A stretch of DNA of 64,000 bases, from assembly GCA_026421205.1 (NCBI GenBank), contig JAPKBM010000003.1:1-64000 (forward strand), read 5' to 3'. The notes beneath the pieces were generated by a model. That model did not search any database and had not been told where the DNA came from. It was given only the letters and a program-made list of their open reading frames with translations. Shown one piece after another: positions 9,116 to 19,667 of this stretch. The position numbers and the translations under genes are program-made. Positions within the stretch are counted from its first letter, which is position 1; each line of letters starts with the position of its first letter. The stretch comes from Planctomycetota bacterium. GTDB taxonomy: Bacteria > Planctomycetota > UBA1135.

Positions 9116-10737
9116 TGATGACCCTTTTCCTTTTCTTATCGCTCGCTCCGCAAGAAGGTGCGGTGGCGACTTCTGAGCCTTACGCCACAGTGGCAACGTC
9201 CAGTATTTTCGCAGAAGGTGGAAATGCGGTGGATGCGGCGGTTGCAGCATCTTTTGCATTGGCGGTGACTTACCCCGCTGCGGGCAATTTAGGCGGTGGC
9301 GGGTTTTTTCTTTACCGAACTCCGCAAGGTGAAGCGCACTTCTTGGATTTCCGCGAGACGGCGCCGGCCGCTTCGCATCCGGATTTGTATTTAGACGCGT
9401 CGGGGAAGGTCAACAAAAGCGCATCTCGTTTAGGTTGGAGAGCCGTTGGCATTCCGGGGTCCGTGACAGGCATGGCAGAGGCGCATCGGCGGTGGGGGCG
9501 TTTGCCTTGGAAGAAAGTTCTAGCACCGGCAATTTGGTTGGCGGAAGACGGTTATGTTTTGACAAAAAAATCTAGTCAGAGCTTGGCTTGGGCAGCCAAA
9601 TACTTCGCCAAGGACCCGATGGCATCTTCTGTTTTCTTGGACACCCATGGAACATCTTGGCCGGCCGGGCATCGGCTGAAGCAGCCTGAACTTGCGGCAA
9701 CACTGCGTCTTATTGCAGAAAAGGGTGGCGATGCATTCCGGCGAGGACCGCTGGTAGACGGCATACTGAAAGCTAGTCGTGCGGGTGGAGGTATTTTGAC
9801 GGCGGAAGACTTTCGTGATTATCGCCCTGAAATGCGCCCGGTGCATCATTTCCATTGGCAGGGACTGGAGCTTCTTACCTTGTCACCTCCTTCCTCTGGC
9901 GGAGTTTTCTTGGAGCAGACCCTGACTTCTTTGGTGCACCCGAAGTTGAGCATCTTAGGTCCCATGGCTGGGTGGACGGTTCAATGCATTGGTGAGGCCA
10001 CGGCTCTTGCATTCCAAGATCGGAATCGTTGGCTTGGAGACCCTGACGGCTTTGATTTTGCATGGACAGATTTAGTGGCAGAGGATTACCTGAACCACCG
10101 ACGGAAGTTTTTGTCGGGAGATCGGTTCACGCCGACTTCTGCGCCTTTGAATCATCCATTTCTAGAAAGTGAAGAGACGACTCATTTTTCAGTGATGGAC
10201 CCACAGGGAGGGGCCGTTTCTGTGACGACTACGCTGAATGGTGCCTATGGTGCAAAGGTAATGGCGCCGGGTGGGTTTCTTATGAATAATGAGATGGATG
10301 ATTTCGCGGCGGCTCCTGGAACTGCAAATCAATTTGGTTTGGTGCAGGGGAAGTACAACGCAGTTGTCGCCGGTCGCCGACCTTTGTCGTCTATGTCACC
10401 CGTGATCGTCGTGAAAGAGGGGCGCGTAGATGCCGTATTAGGTTCACCGGGTGGTCCAACGATTCTGACTACCGTGATGCAAGTTTTATTGAACCGCTAT
10501 TTGTTTACTATGAATCCAAAGGCTGCGATGGCGTTCCCACGATTTCATCGTCAAGACTTGCCGGAGGTTCTTCATTTTGAGCCCGGAAGGTTGAATGACT
10601 TTTCACGCGCTTATCTCAAGCGAGTCGGACAACCGATGAAACGTCGTTCTTCTTTGGGAGACGTCAATGCGATTTTTTGGTGGGAGGGGGAGTGGCGTGC
10701 TTTTACGGATCCCCGCCATGAAGGGCTTGGTCTGTAA
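9112..10737 (+). CDS. ggt: gamma-glutamyltransferase
   Basis: GGNAVDAAVAASFALAVTYPAAGNLGGGGF; ETTHFSVMDPQGGAVSVTTTLN catalytic Thr region; ATGA overlap with previous gene. Confidence 0.9.
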   Translation: MMMTLFLFLSLAPQEGAVATSEPYATVATSSIFAEGGNAVDAAVAASFALAVTYPAAGNLGGGGFFLYRTPQGEAHFLDFRETAPAASHPDLYLDASGKVNKSASRLGWRAVGIPGSVTGMAEAHRRWGRLPWKKVLAPAIWLAEDGYVLTKKSSQSLAWAAKYFAKDPMASSVFLDTHGTSWPAGHRLKQPELAATLRLIAEKGGDAFRRGPLVDGILKASRAGGGILTAEDFRDYRPEMRPVHHFHWQGLELLTLSPPSSGGVFLEQTLTSLVHPKLSILGPMAGWTVQCIGEATALAFQDRNRWLGDPDGFDFAWTDLVAEDYLNHRRKFLSGDRFTPTSAPLNHPFLESEETTHFSVMDPQGGAVSVTTTLNGAYGAKVMAPGGFLMNNEMDDFAAAPGTANQFGLVQGKYNAVVAGRRPLSSMSPVIVVKEGRVDAVLGSPGGPTILTTVMQVLLNRYLFTMNPKAAMAFPRFHRQDLPEVLHFEPGRLNDFSRAYLKRVGQPMKRRSSLGDVNAIFWWEGEWRAFTDPRHEGLGL

Positions 10738-10750
10738 ACGAATCAGTTGA

Positions 10751-13700
10751 TTACAGGCGCACTGTGACGACAGCTTCGTCACCCAGCGTAAGATTCATGG
10801 GGAACTCCTTTGTGATTCCGTCGGCCGTCACTTCCAGGAGATAGCGACCTGGGGCAAAGGAGCCCACTCTTTGAACGCCATCGCCGCCAAACATGTTTCT
10901 GAAGCGAGCGGCAGCGCTGTCACTCTCGCTGACTAGGTTGCCATCGTAGTCTAAAAGAACAAGGGCAGCGTCAGCGATATTCTCTCCGTTGTTACCTAGT
11001 ACACGAACTTTCAAGGTGACGCCTGTGCTCATCACCAGTCGTATATTCGTGACTTCACCCATTTCCACGAAGACGGGGTCACTGGTCATGGGAGCCATGC
11101 CCCGTGATTCCACCTTCACCGTCCATTCTCCTGCTGGAAGTCCGCCCAGAGATCCATTCCCATTCCATCCCCACGTGGAATAATCATTTCCGGACATGTC
11201 AGCATAAGCAGGGACTCCTTTTACGCTAAACCCTTGTTTGATAGGGTCTCCATTGGAATCGACTACTTCCACGGAAATAGCGCCAGCCGATTCAAGATAG
11301 ATTACCCCGACATCTTTTATGCCATCTTCGGAAAGTGAAAATGTTTCCCCATGACTCTCGAGGTAAAACATAGACTCCGGCATGCCTCCCCGATTTTTTT
11401 GTCGAACCTCAACGCGATATTCCCCATGAGGCGTCCCTTCAAATTGGAAATTCCCCTTGGCATCCGTTTCAGTTTGCCGGCTGTTGGGGCCTTGCGAAGA
11501 TCGTGAGCCACCAAAAAGAGCAAAGCCTCCTCCGGGGGAAGCCTTCATATCTACTAGGTGTACGGGAACTCCTGAGACGGGTGCATCGGTTGCCATGGAT
11601 CGGACAAAGCCTTTCACCACGGACTCCGGAACGCGAACGTCTAGCCAATGAGTGGGGGTGTCTGGAACACTCATCTTTAAATTCCCTCCCCAATCATTGG
11701 ATTCGACGCGGAGTGTGTATTCACTGGGCGCCAAGCTCTTAAAGACGAAATTCCCTTCGGCATCGGATTTCACTGATGCCATACTGAAATTAAACATACC
11801 CGCGTTATTGTCTGCGGCGGTCAATTGCGCATAAGGAACAGGGTTTCCGTTTTTTGTGATTTGTCCAGACACTTCACAGCCACCGGAGGATGGGTCCAAT
11901 AATTCAATTTCAGTGACTTCATTTTCTTCGACGGTGGCGGTCACTAATCTTCCGCCCGTTAGGATGGATGCAAAATCACCCGAAAATAAAGAGTCGTCAT
12001 CTAAAGCTGCTGCAATCATGAAATAGGTCCCAGGGCGCATATTCTCAAAAGAAAATGCCCCTCGTTCATCAGTTCCGGTTTGACCGAAATCTTGTCCGGC
12101 CATGGTTAAGCAGGCCACCATGCGGCGAGCCAGAAGATTGCCATGACGGTCCACAACCGTTCCTTGAATACTTCCCCCACGACCGAGTTCTAACTCTAAG
12201 TCCTCACGGAGTTCACCCGCTTCTAACGGACTCCCCTTTTTAGAAAGCGCTGCGTAGCCGTCGGCGAGGACATGGATGTGGTCGGCCCCTTCTTCTAGCC
12301 CCTCTAATAAGAAGGTCCCATCTTCCGCAGTTTCCGTGACTGGGTTCCCTTCCCAGAATCCTTGCAGAAGCGTTCCAAGTCCAGATCCTTGGCCTACGCC
12401 ACCACTGACGGTTGCGCTGGCAATGGGTTGCCCTGTTTGTTTATCGATGACACGACCACCGAGTCCAGCCCCACGAACCATGGAAACGAGGAGTCCCGTG
12501 GCTTCTCCAGATTCCGGAATCGTGACTTCAAGAGTGTGGTTTGTGAGACCTTCCGCACGGAATACGAATGTCCAGGGGCCCGAGGAAAGGCCCTGCATGG
12601 AAAAACTTCCGTCGGAATTGTCAAACCATTTTGCGTTTCCGAGCTTTCGCATTGGCGTGGATGACGGCGTTAAAAGATTTTCCTGTTCCCCCAAGAATTC
12701 ACCTTGCGTCTCTTGCGAAGATAATGAGGTGGGCGCCTCCGTTTCCGTTGCTGCTACCGAATCGACCGAGGACGAAGCTCGCCCTCTATAGCCCATTTCT
12801 GCTTGGATTGTGAAAAAGGGGACAGGGTCTTCTCGGTCTGCTCGAACAACAATGCCTGAAGCTGTTCCAGGTCTATTGAGAAGCAGTACCGGTAGAGGAT
12901 TCTCTTCTAGATTCCCTAATTTGTAATCGCCATCGAGAAAACCAAGAGACGTAACACGGACTCGGGCATGGTTCCAACCTGGGAGAGAGAAGCGTCCTTG
13001 TTCGTCCGTGCGTGCCATGGTGTCGGCAGGAAGAAATTCAGGAATAATCTCTCGAGCTGCTTCCAAGAGAGGGTTCATGCTTTGGCGGCCGCGAGAACTC
13101 TTTTCTGTGTCGTTGGTCACCGGGTTGGGCAAGCTCATTAAAGCAACTTTCGCAAACGGAACTGGTTTTCCTTCCACGTCGATGACACGCCCTTGAATCA
13201 GCTGAGTTTCAGGAATGAGTAAATCGGGAGCACGAGAGGCAGAACCGGCAAGAATGGCTTGTCCTGGCTGCGAGCGCCCATCGATAGATTGGGCAATTGT
13301 GAGATAATTTCCTTTCGGGAGAAAAGGAAATATATAGTCTCCTTTCGAATTCGTCTGAGCTGTCCATGCCGGAAAATCTCGAAAGAGTGGAATAATCCGA
13401 CGGAGGTCAAGGGGGACTACGGCTACCGTGGCTTGTGAAATACCCTTTCCGCTTTCGGCGACGACTTTCCCCTGAAGGGAGCCACCGTCATCAAGGCGGA
13501 CTTCAATTTTCGCCTCTTGCTTTCCAGGCAAGGGTCCCAGCTCTTTGACCCCAGGTTGGGTGGAAGAGGCGAACCCACTTAAGCTCAATACCATTCCGGC
13601 CGGAACAGCTTCCAAGTGAAATGCACCAGCGGCGTCGGCGAAAACACGCTCCACAAAGAATTCTCGATTCCGAAATGCCGCGATGAGGTATTTGATTCCT

Positions 13701-14317
13701 GGATTCACCAGAACTTCCGCCCCCGGAACCGGAGCTCCTCGCGCGTCCACGACCCTTCCCTGAATGCTGGCCGCTGGGTGGGTTGTGAGTGTGACCCCAT
13801 CCGTGCTCAACAACACACTTGCGGGAACATGGCGTCGCCCGCGCGTGAGGAGTTGTGGCGCCCTTGCCGTCAAATATAAACTTCGTCCAGGCACTCCCTC
13901 AAGTTGGAACTCTCCCCGTTCATTGGTTTTTGCCGACGCAAGCGGTTCCAAAGAAAACTCCAGCGGTTTCGAAAGTATTTCTTCAAATCCTTGTTCCACA
14001 TCAAGTAAAGGAAATGGAGACGAGTATGCCGCAACCCAAGCATTTCCTACCGGAGTTCCTTGTGCGTCCACAACCATGCCGTGCATGCCAAAGTTCCCTT
14101 GCCCAATTTTCTCCCCCCGATTATCAAATAATTTCCCCGGGCTTAAATCCGTGGTCACGCGAGAAGGGATAAAGTCAGCTTTGGCGACTGCGGTGGTTTG
14201 TGACGCTTTGAGGTCAGGAACCTCCAGAGGGGTCACGGGGGTCCACTGCGGTTGAAATACAATCCACAAGAGGGCTCCTAGGAGGAGGATCAGAATGGGG
14301 GCAAGGAACTTTCGCAT
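10751..14317 (-). CDS. large secreted protein with multiple carboxypeptidase-regulatory-like (beta-sandwich) repeats
   Basis: Signal anchor then many GxVVDxxGxPVxxAxV...TDExGxFxxxGLxxG repeats. Confidence 0.8.
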   Translation of the reverse strand: MRKFLAPILILLLGALLWIVFQPQWTPVTPLEVPDLKASQTTAVAKADFIPSRVTTDLSPGKLFDNRGEKIGQGNFGMHGMVVDAQGTPVGNAWVAAYSSPFPLLDVEQGFEEILSKPLEFSLEPLASAKTNERGEFQLEGVPGRSLYLTARAPQLLTRGRRHVPASVLLSTDGVTLTTHPAASIQGRVVDARGAPVPGAEVLVNPGIKYLIAAFRNREFFVERVFADAAGAFHLEAVPAGMVLSLSGFASSTQPGVKELGPLPGKQEAKIEVRLDDGGSLQGKVVAESGKGISQATVAVVPLDLRRIIPLFRDFPAWTAQTNSKGDYIFPFLPKGNYLTIAQSIDGRSQPGQAILAGSASRAPDLLIPETQLIQGRVIDVEGKPVPFAKVALMSLPNPVTNDTEKSSRGRQSMNPLLEAAREIIPEFLPADTMARTDEQGRFSLPGWNHARVRVTSLGFLDGDYKLGNLEENPLPVLLLNRPGTASGIVVRADREDPVPFFTIQAEMGYRGRASSSVDSVAATETEAPTSLSSQETQGEFLGEQENLLTPSSTPMRKLGNAKWFDNSDGSFSMQGLSSGPWTFVFRAEGLTNHTLEVTIPESGEATGLLVSMVRGAGLGGRVIDKQTGQPIASATVSGGVGQGSGLGTLLQGFWEGNPVTETAEDGTFLLEGLEEGADHIHVLADGYAALSKKGSPLEAGELREDLELELGRGGSIQGTVVDRHGNLLARRMVACLTMAGQDFGQTGTDERGAFSFENMRPGTYFMIAAALDDDSLFSGDFASILTGGRLVTATVEENEVTEIELLDPSSGGCEVSGQITKNGNPVPYAQLTAADNNAGMFNFSMASVKSDAEGNFVFKSLAPSEYTLRVESNDWGGNLKMSVPDTPTHWLDVRVPESVVKGFVRSMATDAPVSGVPVHLVDMKASPGGGFALFGGSRSSQGPNSRQTETDAKGNFQFEGTPHGEYRVEVRQKNRGGMPESMFYLESHGETFSLSEDGIKDVGVIYLESAGAISVEVVDSNGDPIKQGFSVKGVPAYADMSGNDYSTWGWNGNGSLGGLPAGEWTVKVESRGMAPMTSDPVFVEMGEVTNIRLVMSTGVTLKVRVLGNNGENIADAALVLLDYDGNLVSESDSAAARFRNMFGGDGVQRVGSFAPGRYLLEVTADGITKEFPMNLTLGDEAVVTVRL

Positions 14318-14369
14318 ACCGTAGCCTACGGATAAAAAGCATCGACGTACTCAAGTTTTTGGAAGTTAT

Positions 14370-15410
14370 TTAAACCTCTAAGAGCGGCAATTGCTGGCTC
14401 TGTTTCTTAGATATTTCCCTCGCAACTTTCCCGGCTAGACTGACGTAAGCCTTTGCTGCGGCGGAATCTGGATGACTCAGCACCACGGGCGTGCCAGAGT
14501 CGCCGGCCTGGCGAACGTCGGGATGCAAGGGAACCGTTCCAAGGTATGGGAGGTCATAAGCTTCGGCTGTCTTTTTCCCACCACCGGTCCCAAAAATATC
14601 ACCGGACATATTTTCTACCACGCCAAGAATAGGGCACTTTACTTTTTTACACATGCCAATCGCTCGTCGAACATCGGTGAGAGAAACTTCGGGGGGCATG
14701 GTGACGACCACTGCGCCACTTAAGGGCACGAGTTGTGCCAAGGAAATTTGCGCATCTCCTGTGCCCGGAGGCATGTCCACGATTAAGTAATCTAAGCTCC
14801 CCCAATGCACTTCTTTCAGAAATTGCTCCAGTGCTTTGTGCAACATGGGGCCCCGCCACATCACAGGTTGACCGTCTTCAACCAGATTTCCAACGGAGAT
14901 CGTTTTTACTCCGTGGGCCGTCATCGGAACAATTTGTCCGTCGGCGCCTCCCGTCGGCTTTCCTTGAATCCCCATCATCACGGGAATGTTTGGCCCATAA
15001 ACATCGGCATCTAAGATTCCAACTTTCGCTCCAGCTTGTGATAAGGCGACGGCCAAGTTCACCGTGGTTGTCGTTTTTCCGACGCCGCCTTTGCCTGAAG
15101 TCACGGCAAGCACATGCCCGATGTTTCCTCCCAAATCGTTGCCCTCCGGAAGTGAGCTTTTCACTTTTGCTGTGAGATTGACCGTTACTTGTTCCGCACC
15201 TTCTAGCGCCGCAACCGCATCATGGGCTTGCTGCTTGAGCTCTTCCTTCACGGGGCAGGCCGGGGTCGTGAGTTCCAGCGTGAATTTGACCCCACCACCG
15301 CAAACGGTAAGATCCTGAACAAAGCCTAGAGCGACAATGTCCTGATGGAGATCGGGGTCTTGAACGGCTTTGAGCGCGTCCAGCACAGTTTCCTTGGTGA
15401 GTTCTGTCAT
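14370..15410 (-). CDS. mrp: Mrp/ApbC-family Fe-S carrier ATPase with N-terminal MIP18/DUF59 domain
   Basis: [55 protein letters not shown]. Confidence 0.95.
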   Translation of the reverse strand: MTELTKETVLDALKAVQDPDLHQDIVALGFVQDLTVCGGGVKFTLELTTPACPVKEELKQQAHDAVAALEGAEQVTVNLTAKVKSSLPEGNDLGGNIGHVLAVTSGKGGVGKTTTTVNLAVALSQAGAKVGILDADVYGPNIPVMMGIQGKPTGGADGQIVPMTAHGVKTISVGNLVEDGQPVMWRGPMLHKALEQFLKEVHWGSLDYLIVDMPPGTGDAQISLAQLVPLSGAVVVTMPPEVSLTDVRRAIGMCKKVKCPILGVVENMSGDIFGTGGGKKTAEAYDLPYLGTVPLHPDVRQAGDSGTPVVLSHPDSAAAKAYVSLAGKVAREISKKQSQQLPLLEV

Positions 15411-15424
15411 GGGGATATCGTAGA

Positions 15425-16141
15425 ATGAGCCATAAACCTGAGGGTTTCAAGGGTATGGCAACTCCAAAGGATACGAAAAAACACGCCGTAGTGCTGTTGA
15501 GTGGTGGCTTAGATTCAGCCACGGTCGCGGCATGGCTTAAAGCCGACGGATTCCTCATCTACGCTTTGAGCGTGGATTATGGTCAGCGGCATCGGGTGGA
15601 ACTGAATGCAGCAAGCAAAATGGCCTCTTGGGTCGGTGTGGAAGAGCACCTCATTCTTCCCATGGACCTTCGCCCTATAGGAGGGAGCGCTCTTACGGAC
15701 CCCTCATGGCCTATTCCGAAGGGTGGCCAAGAGCAAGACCCGGTAGCTGCCGATATTCCCATCACCTATGTCCCTGCCCGAAACACCCTTTTTCTTTCTT
15801 TGGCTTTGGGATTCGCTGAAGCACGTGGGGCATCCGTGATTGGCATTGGAGTGAACGCCTTGGATTATTCGGGCTACCCGGATTGCCGCCCAGAATTCAT
15901 TGCGGCCTTCGAAACTCTTGCAAACTTAGCAACGCGAGAGGGCGTAGAAGGCAAGGGATTCCAACTCTGGACCCCCCTTCAACACATGACGAAGGTGGAA
16001 ATCCTTCAAAAAGCGGAGGAGTTGGGGGTTCCCGTTGAGCAAACGATTTCTTGCTATGACCCGGACGCCTCGGGATTGGCTTGTGGCCTCTGTGATTCAT
16101 GCCGCCTTCGTACGCAGGCTTTTCAAGCGCTTCATGGTTAA
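15425..16141 (+). CDS. queC: 7-cyano-7-deazaguanine synthase
   Basis: [26 protein letters not shown] zinc motif; real start may be the ATG at 15455. Confidence 0.93.
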   Translation: MSHKPEGFKGMATPKDTKKHAVVLLSGGLDSATVAAWLKADGFLIYALSVDYGQRHRVELNAASKMASWVGVEEHLILPMDLRPIGGSALTDPSWPIPKGGQEQDPVAADIPITYVPARNTLFLSLALGFAEARGASVIGIGVNALDYSGYPDCRPEFIAAFETLANLATREGVEGKGFQLWTPLQHMTKVEILQKAEELGVPVEQTISCYDPDASGLACGLCDSCRLRTQAFQALHG

Positions 16142-16601
16142 ACCCAACGCACCTGTGGCATTGTGCCTTCTAGAGGATGTGACTCCCGCACTCTTGGATT
16201 TACGCCATCGCCTTCTTCGGAAAGGTCAGCCTCCAGAGTCCGCGTCTTATCCCGACGTAGACCCTCTTCCAACGACAAAGCACCTCGGCGCCTTTGCTGA
16301 GGAACGGCTCGTTGGTTGCGCCACGATGCAGGCCGACCCTTCTTCTACGGGAAACCCCACTTGTCGCTTACGCATTCGAGGAATGGCGGTCGACCCCGCC
16401 TGGCAAGGGCAGGGCATCGGCACCCGCATGGTGCAACAACTGCAACAATGGGCGCGTAAAGAAAACAGCGGGATTTGGTGTAACGCACGTATCCTTGCCG
16501 TGCCAATGTACGCCCGCTGCGGTTTTGAAATCACGTCAGAGGAATTTGACATGCCCCTGATCGGCCCGCATTACAACATGGAGTGGAATGATGCCTCTTG
16601 A
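16134..16601 (+). CDS. GNAT family N-acetyltransferase
   Basis: [33 protein letters not shown] inside queC 3' end. Confidence 0.88.
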   Translation: MVKPNAPVALCLLEDVTPALLDLRHRLLRKGQPPESASYPDVDPLPTTKHLGAFAEERLVGCATMQADPSSTGNPTCRLRIRGMAVDPAWQGQGIGTRMVQQLQQWARKENSGIWCNARILAVPMYARCGFEITSEEFDMPLIGPHYNMEWNDAS

Positions 16602-17406
16602 ACAACCTGTACCTTCCGAATGGCTTTCTGCCATCGAACGCCTCATGCAAGTTGTGGATACTTTGCGTGGTCCCGACGGCTGCCCCTGGGATCAAAAGCA
16701 AACCATTAAATCCCTTGCTCCGCATTTGGTGGAAGAGTGTCATGAAATGGCCGACGCCGTGGCTCGCAAAAATACGGCCGACACTTGTGAAGAGCTGGGG
16801 GATTTGTTGATGGGGGTCTTGATGGTGGCCCGCGTGGCCAGTGAAGATCAAAGTTTCACGCCTGCTGACGTAGCGGATGGGATTACGAAGAAATTAATCC
16901 GTCGGCACCCGCATGTTTATGGGGATGTGGAAGTTCACGGAGATGATGGTCAGGTTTTGAAAAATTGGGAGGCGATTAAGAAAGAGGAGAAGGCTGAGAA
17001 AGGTGTGGATGAATCTACTTTGTCTGGCGTTCCCCGAAGCTTGCCTGCATTGTTGCGTGCCTATCGTGTCGGGCAAAAAGCTTCCAATGCTGGTTTTGAT
17101 TGGCCTGATTTGCGCGGACCGGAGGCAAAGGTTGAGGAGGAATGGGGAGAATTCAAAGAGGCGGTAGAGGCGGGTGATCAAAAAGCGGCAGAAGAGGAGC
17201 TTGGAGATTTACTTTTTGCTGTCGTCAACATGGCACGGAAAATCAAGATTGAGCCAGAATTGGCATTACGTGGGACGGTTGAGCGATTTAGCTCACGTTT
17301 TCAGCATATGGAGCAGCACCTCGGCAAGCCATTGGCGGACGCAACCCTAGAAGAAATGGATGCCCTTTGGGATGAGGCAAAGGAAATTGAGCAAAATGGC
17401 TCTTGA
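16588..17406 (+). CDS. mazG: nucleoside triphosphate pyrophosphohydrolase MazG
   Basis: LRGPDGCPWDQKQTIKSLAPHLVEECHE; EEELGDLLFAVVNMAR. Confidence 0.95.
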   Translation: MMPLEQPVPSEWLSAIERLMQVVDTLRGPDGCPWDQKQTIKSLAPHLVEECHEMADAVARKNTADTCEELGDLLMGVLMVARVASEDQSFTPADVADGITKKLIRRHPHVYGDVEVHGDDGQVLKNWEAIKKEEKAEKGVDESTLSGVPRSLPALLRAYRVGQKASNAGFDWPDLRGPEAKVEEEWGEFKEAVEAGDQKAAEEELGDLLFAVVNMARKIKIEPELALRGTVERFSSRFQHMEQHLGKPLADATLEEMDALWDEAKEIEQNGS

Positions 17407-17420
17407 GACGGGTGTTCCTC

Positions 17421-17450
17421 TTGACCCTTTGTGCTGGAAAGCCCTATACT
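17421..17450 (+). promoter_or_regulatory. sigma70-type promoter for tRNA-Asp
   Basis: TTGACC - 18 nt - TATACT ending 15 nt before the tRNA 5' end. Confidence 0.65.
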
Positions 17451-17465
17451 TCTCGGCCAAACAGC

Positions 17466-17542
17466 GGGGATGTAGCGCAATTGGTTAGCGTACCAGACTG
17501 TCGATCTGGAGGTTGCGAGTTCGAGTCTCGTCATCCTCGCCA
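17466..17542 (+). tRNA. tRNA-Asp(GTC), CCA encoded
   Basis: Acceptor GGGGATG/CATCCTC, D arm GCGC..GCGT, anticodon arm CCAGA-CTGTCGA-TCTGG, T arm GCGAG-TTCGAGT-CTCGT, GCCA end. Confidence 0.95.
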
Positions 17543-17547
17543 TTCAG

Positions 17548-17580
17548 CTAGGTAGTCTTTCGAGGCTACCTAGTTTTTTT
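17548..17580 (+). terminator. intrinsic terminator after tRNA-Asp
   Basis: CTAGGTAGTCT-TTCG-AGGCTACCTAG stem (one G-U) with UUCG loop followed by T7. Confidence 0.9.
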
Positions 17581-17597
17581 ATTCCCTTAGGTCTGTA

Positions 17598-18359
17598 TTA
17601 CTTCCTGGGTGATTTTGCCGGAAGTTTGAACAGTTTCTTTTCTCTTGAGCCATCAAAGTTAAAAGTCGTTGTCAGGCGGCAAGTCCCGTTAGATTTGGTT
17701 GCAATTAAGGTGTATTCCCCTTTGGGCCGTGTGAATTTCACTTCTCCCAAGTCATCGCAGCGTTGCGTAGTTCCGTAATTGTCACTCAGACCTCGGGTAT
17801 TTTCCGTTCCGGCGACTGGCTTCAGCGTGATGATTCCATTCGTTACGCGCATCCCTTGTGCATCTTCAAAGATCAAATGCGCAATGGGGAGAATATTGAC
17901 CGGGCAGGTCATTTCGTGACGTTTTCCGCTGGTTGCCGCAGGCAAAGCATAAATATGAGGCTGGAAGCCCTCGCCGCCGACCCAAAGGTATTTCGGTTTG
18001 TCGTCGGACTCAATCATTCCAGCAAAACGCCCGTGCAGCGGAGTTCGGTATTCATAGGCCACCGTTTTCCGGCGTGGTTTTCTCATGTAAAGACCTTCGG
18101 GCTCTTCGGTCAAAATCATGACGCGGGCGCGGGCAATGGGTAGATTGTCCTGGTTGCGGATATAGGCCACGTAGAGAGATTGCCCAGGTCCGGGATCTGC
18201 AATCGCAGTCATTTCAACACGGCCAGTCGTGGCGCGAGGCCCTTCGCTTTCACTTAGGGATGCTGCTGGCTGGGCCGTATTGTTCTTGGGACGAGATTTT
18301 GAGCAAGCGGCTAGAGAGGCCATCAAGCAAATGAGGAGGTAGAGAGAGATTCTTTTCAT
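17598..18359 (-). CDS. lipoprotein of unknown function, regulatory-like beta-sandwich domain
   Basis: MKRISLYLLICLMASLAACSKSRPK lipobox; PIARARVMI... ; overlaps thiI end by 4 nt. Confidence 0.7.
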   Translation of the reverse strand: MKRISLYLLICLMASLAACSKSRPKNNTAQPAASLSESEGPRATTGRVEMTAIADPGPGQSLYVAYIRNQDNLPIARARVMILTEEPEGLYMRKPRRKTVAYEYRTPLHGRFAGMIESDDKPKYLWVGGEGFQPHIYALPAATSGKRHEMTCPVNILPIAHLIFEDAQGMRVTNGIITLKPVAGTENTRGLSDNYGTTQRCDDLGEVKFTRPKGEYTLIATKSNGTCRLTTTFNFDGSREKKLFKLPAKSPRK

Positions 18360-19543
18360 GCTTCAATCCGCAGGAGTTCAGTATTTCGAAGGGCGTTGAG
18401 GGTCAGCGCGTCGACATCTAAAAAAGCCTCGGCCTCGTGGGCTTCCTCTATACGGCCGTAGATGACAGGGCGTTCCGGCTGGAATACCGTACAACAATCG
18501 GGCGCAGGAAGGTTGGAGAGTTCATAGGTGCCGATGGCGCGTGCCCACTGAATAGTCTCCGTTTTGTCAAAGGTGACCAAGGGGCGGAGGACAGGAAGGC
18601 CCGAGGCCTCTTCAATGACGGTCATGTTCTCCAGGGTTTGGCTGGCAACTTGTCCGACGCTCTCTCCCGTGATGAGTACCTTTCCTTTCCGACGCCATGC
18701 AATACGTGTGGAGATACGTTGCATGGCGCGTCGGTAGAGGACAGTGCGGTAAGCGGGCGGGCATTCATCACGGACGGCTTCCTGATATTCCGCAAAAGGA
18801 ACCATGTGAAGGACCGTGGTCGGTTGCCATCCGGCGAGTTTTTCCGCAAGGGTGATGATTTTTTCTCGACTTTGCGGGCCGACATGAGGGAAAGAATAGA
18901 AACTGACAAATTCCACGCGCATTCCGCGTTTCATCGCCATCCAGGCGGCCACAGGAGAATCAATGCCGCCCGAAAGCAGACAGAAGGCGCGCCCCATTGT
19001 GCCGACGGGGAGTCCACCGGGCCCCGGCAGGCGGCTGGAAAAAACCCAAGCGCCTTCGGAGCGCACGTCCACTTCAAGTGTGAGCTCGGGATTGGAGAGG
19101 TCCACCTTTAACTGAGGGTGTTCCGGCATGATTGCGTCAGCCAAATGAATCTCAAAATCTCGGCTCATGAGCGGAAAGCGCTTCTCTGCCCGATTGACCT
19201 TGGTCCTGAAGCGGACTTGCTCTTTGCCCATGAATTGATTGGCGATGGTCTCGGCTGCACATTGCCTTGCGACTTCCGTGATCGCATCGACGTCTAAGAG
19301 GGCGGGTACGGCAGGGGAGACGCTCGTAACCCCGAATACTCGGCTGCATTTTTCAGCAATGCGAGCGCCCGAGGCTTGGGCAGAGACGAGGAGGCGCCCT
19401 CGGATTCCGTGGACTTTGACCTCGCCGAAATCAGCAAGCGCCGCCCGCAAATTATTTTTGAGGGTACGTTCGAAGAAGGCCCGGTTTCCACCTTTGAGGC
19501 TGAGTTCTCCGTATCGGACGAAAACTTGTGCGTTGGGTTCCAT
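18356..19543 (-). CDS. thiI: tRNA 4-thiouridine synthase
   Basis: VRYGELSLKGGNRAFFERTL; LLSGGIDSPVAAWMAMKRG. Confidence 0.95.
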   Translation of the reverse strand: MEPNAQVFVRYGELSLKGGNRAFFERTLKNNLRAALADFGEVKVHGIRGRLLVSAQASGARIAEKCSRVFGVTSVSPAVPALLDVDAITEVARQCAAETIANQFMGKEQVRFRTKVNRAEKRFPLMSRDFEIHLADAIMPEHPQLKVDLSNPELTLEVDVRSEGAWVFSSRLPGPGGLPVGTMGRAFCLLSGGIDSPVAAWMAMKRGMRVEFVSFYSFPHVGPQSREKIITLAEKLAGWQPTTVLHMVPFAEYQEAVRDECPPAYRTVLYRRAMQRISTRIAWRRKGKVLITGESVGQVASQTLENMTVIEEASGLPVLRPLVTFDKTETIQWARAIGTYELSNLPAPDCCTVFQPERPVIYGRIEEAHEAEAFLDVDALTLNALRNTELLRIEA

Positions 19544-19562
19544 TTTTGGCGTCCGCTATTTT
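19533..19562 (+). promoter_or_regulatory. possible promoter for tRNA-Val
   Basis: TTGGGT - 18 nt - TATTTT, 14 nt before the tRNA 5' end; weak -35. Confidence 0.35.
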
Positions 19563-19576
19563 AGACTACGCCTTCC

Positions 19577-19653
19577 GGGCGATTAGCTCAGTTGGCTAGA
19601 GCATCTCGTTTACACCGAGAGGGTCGGGGGTTCGAGTCCCTCACCGCCCACCA
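19577..19653 (+). tRNA. tRNA-Val(TAC), CCA encoded
   Basis: GGGCGAT...TCTCG-TTTACAC-CGAGA...GGGGG-TTCGAGT-CCCTC...ACCGCCC-ACCA; one A-C mismatch in acceptor stem. Confidence 0.93.
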
Positions 19654-19667
19654 CCACCCTTCTTTTC

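Noticed and set aside
12276-12791. 171-aa and other plus-strand ORFs antisense to the 10751-14317 gene
   Set aside because: Shadow ORFs of a long repeat-containing CDS; no recognisable motifs.
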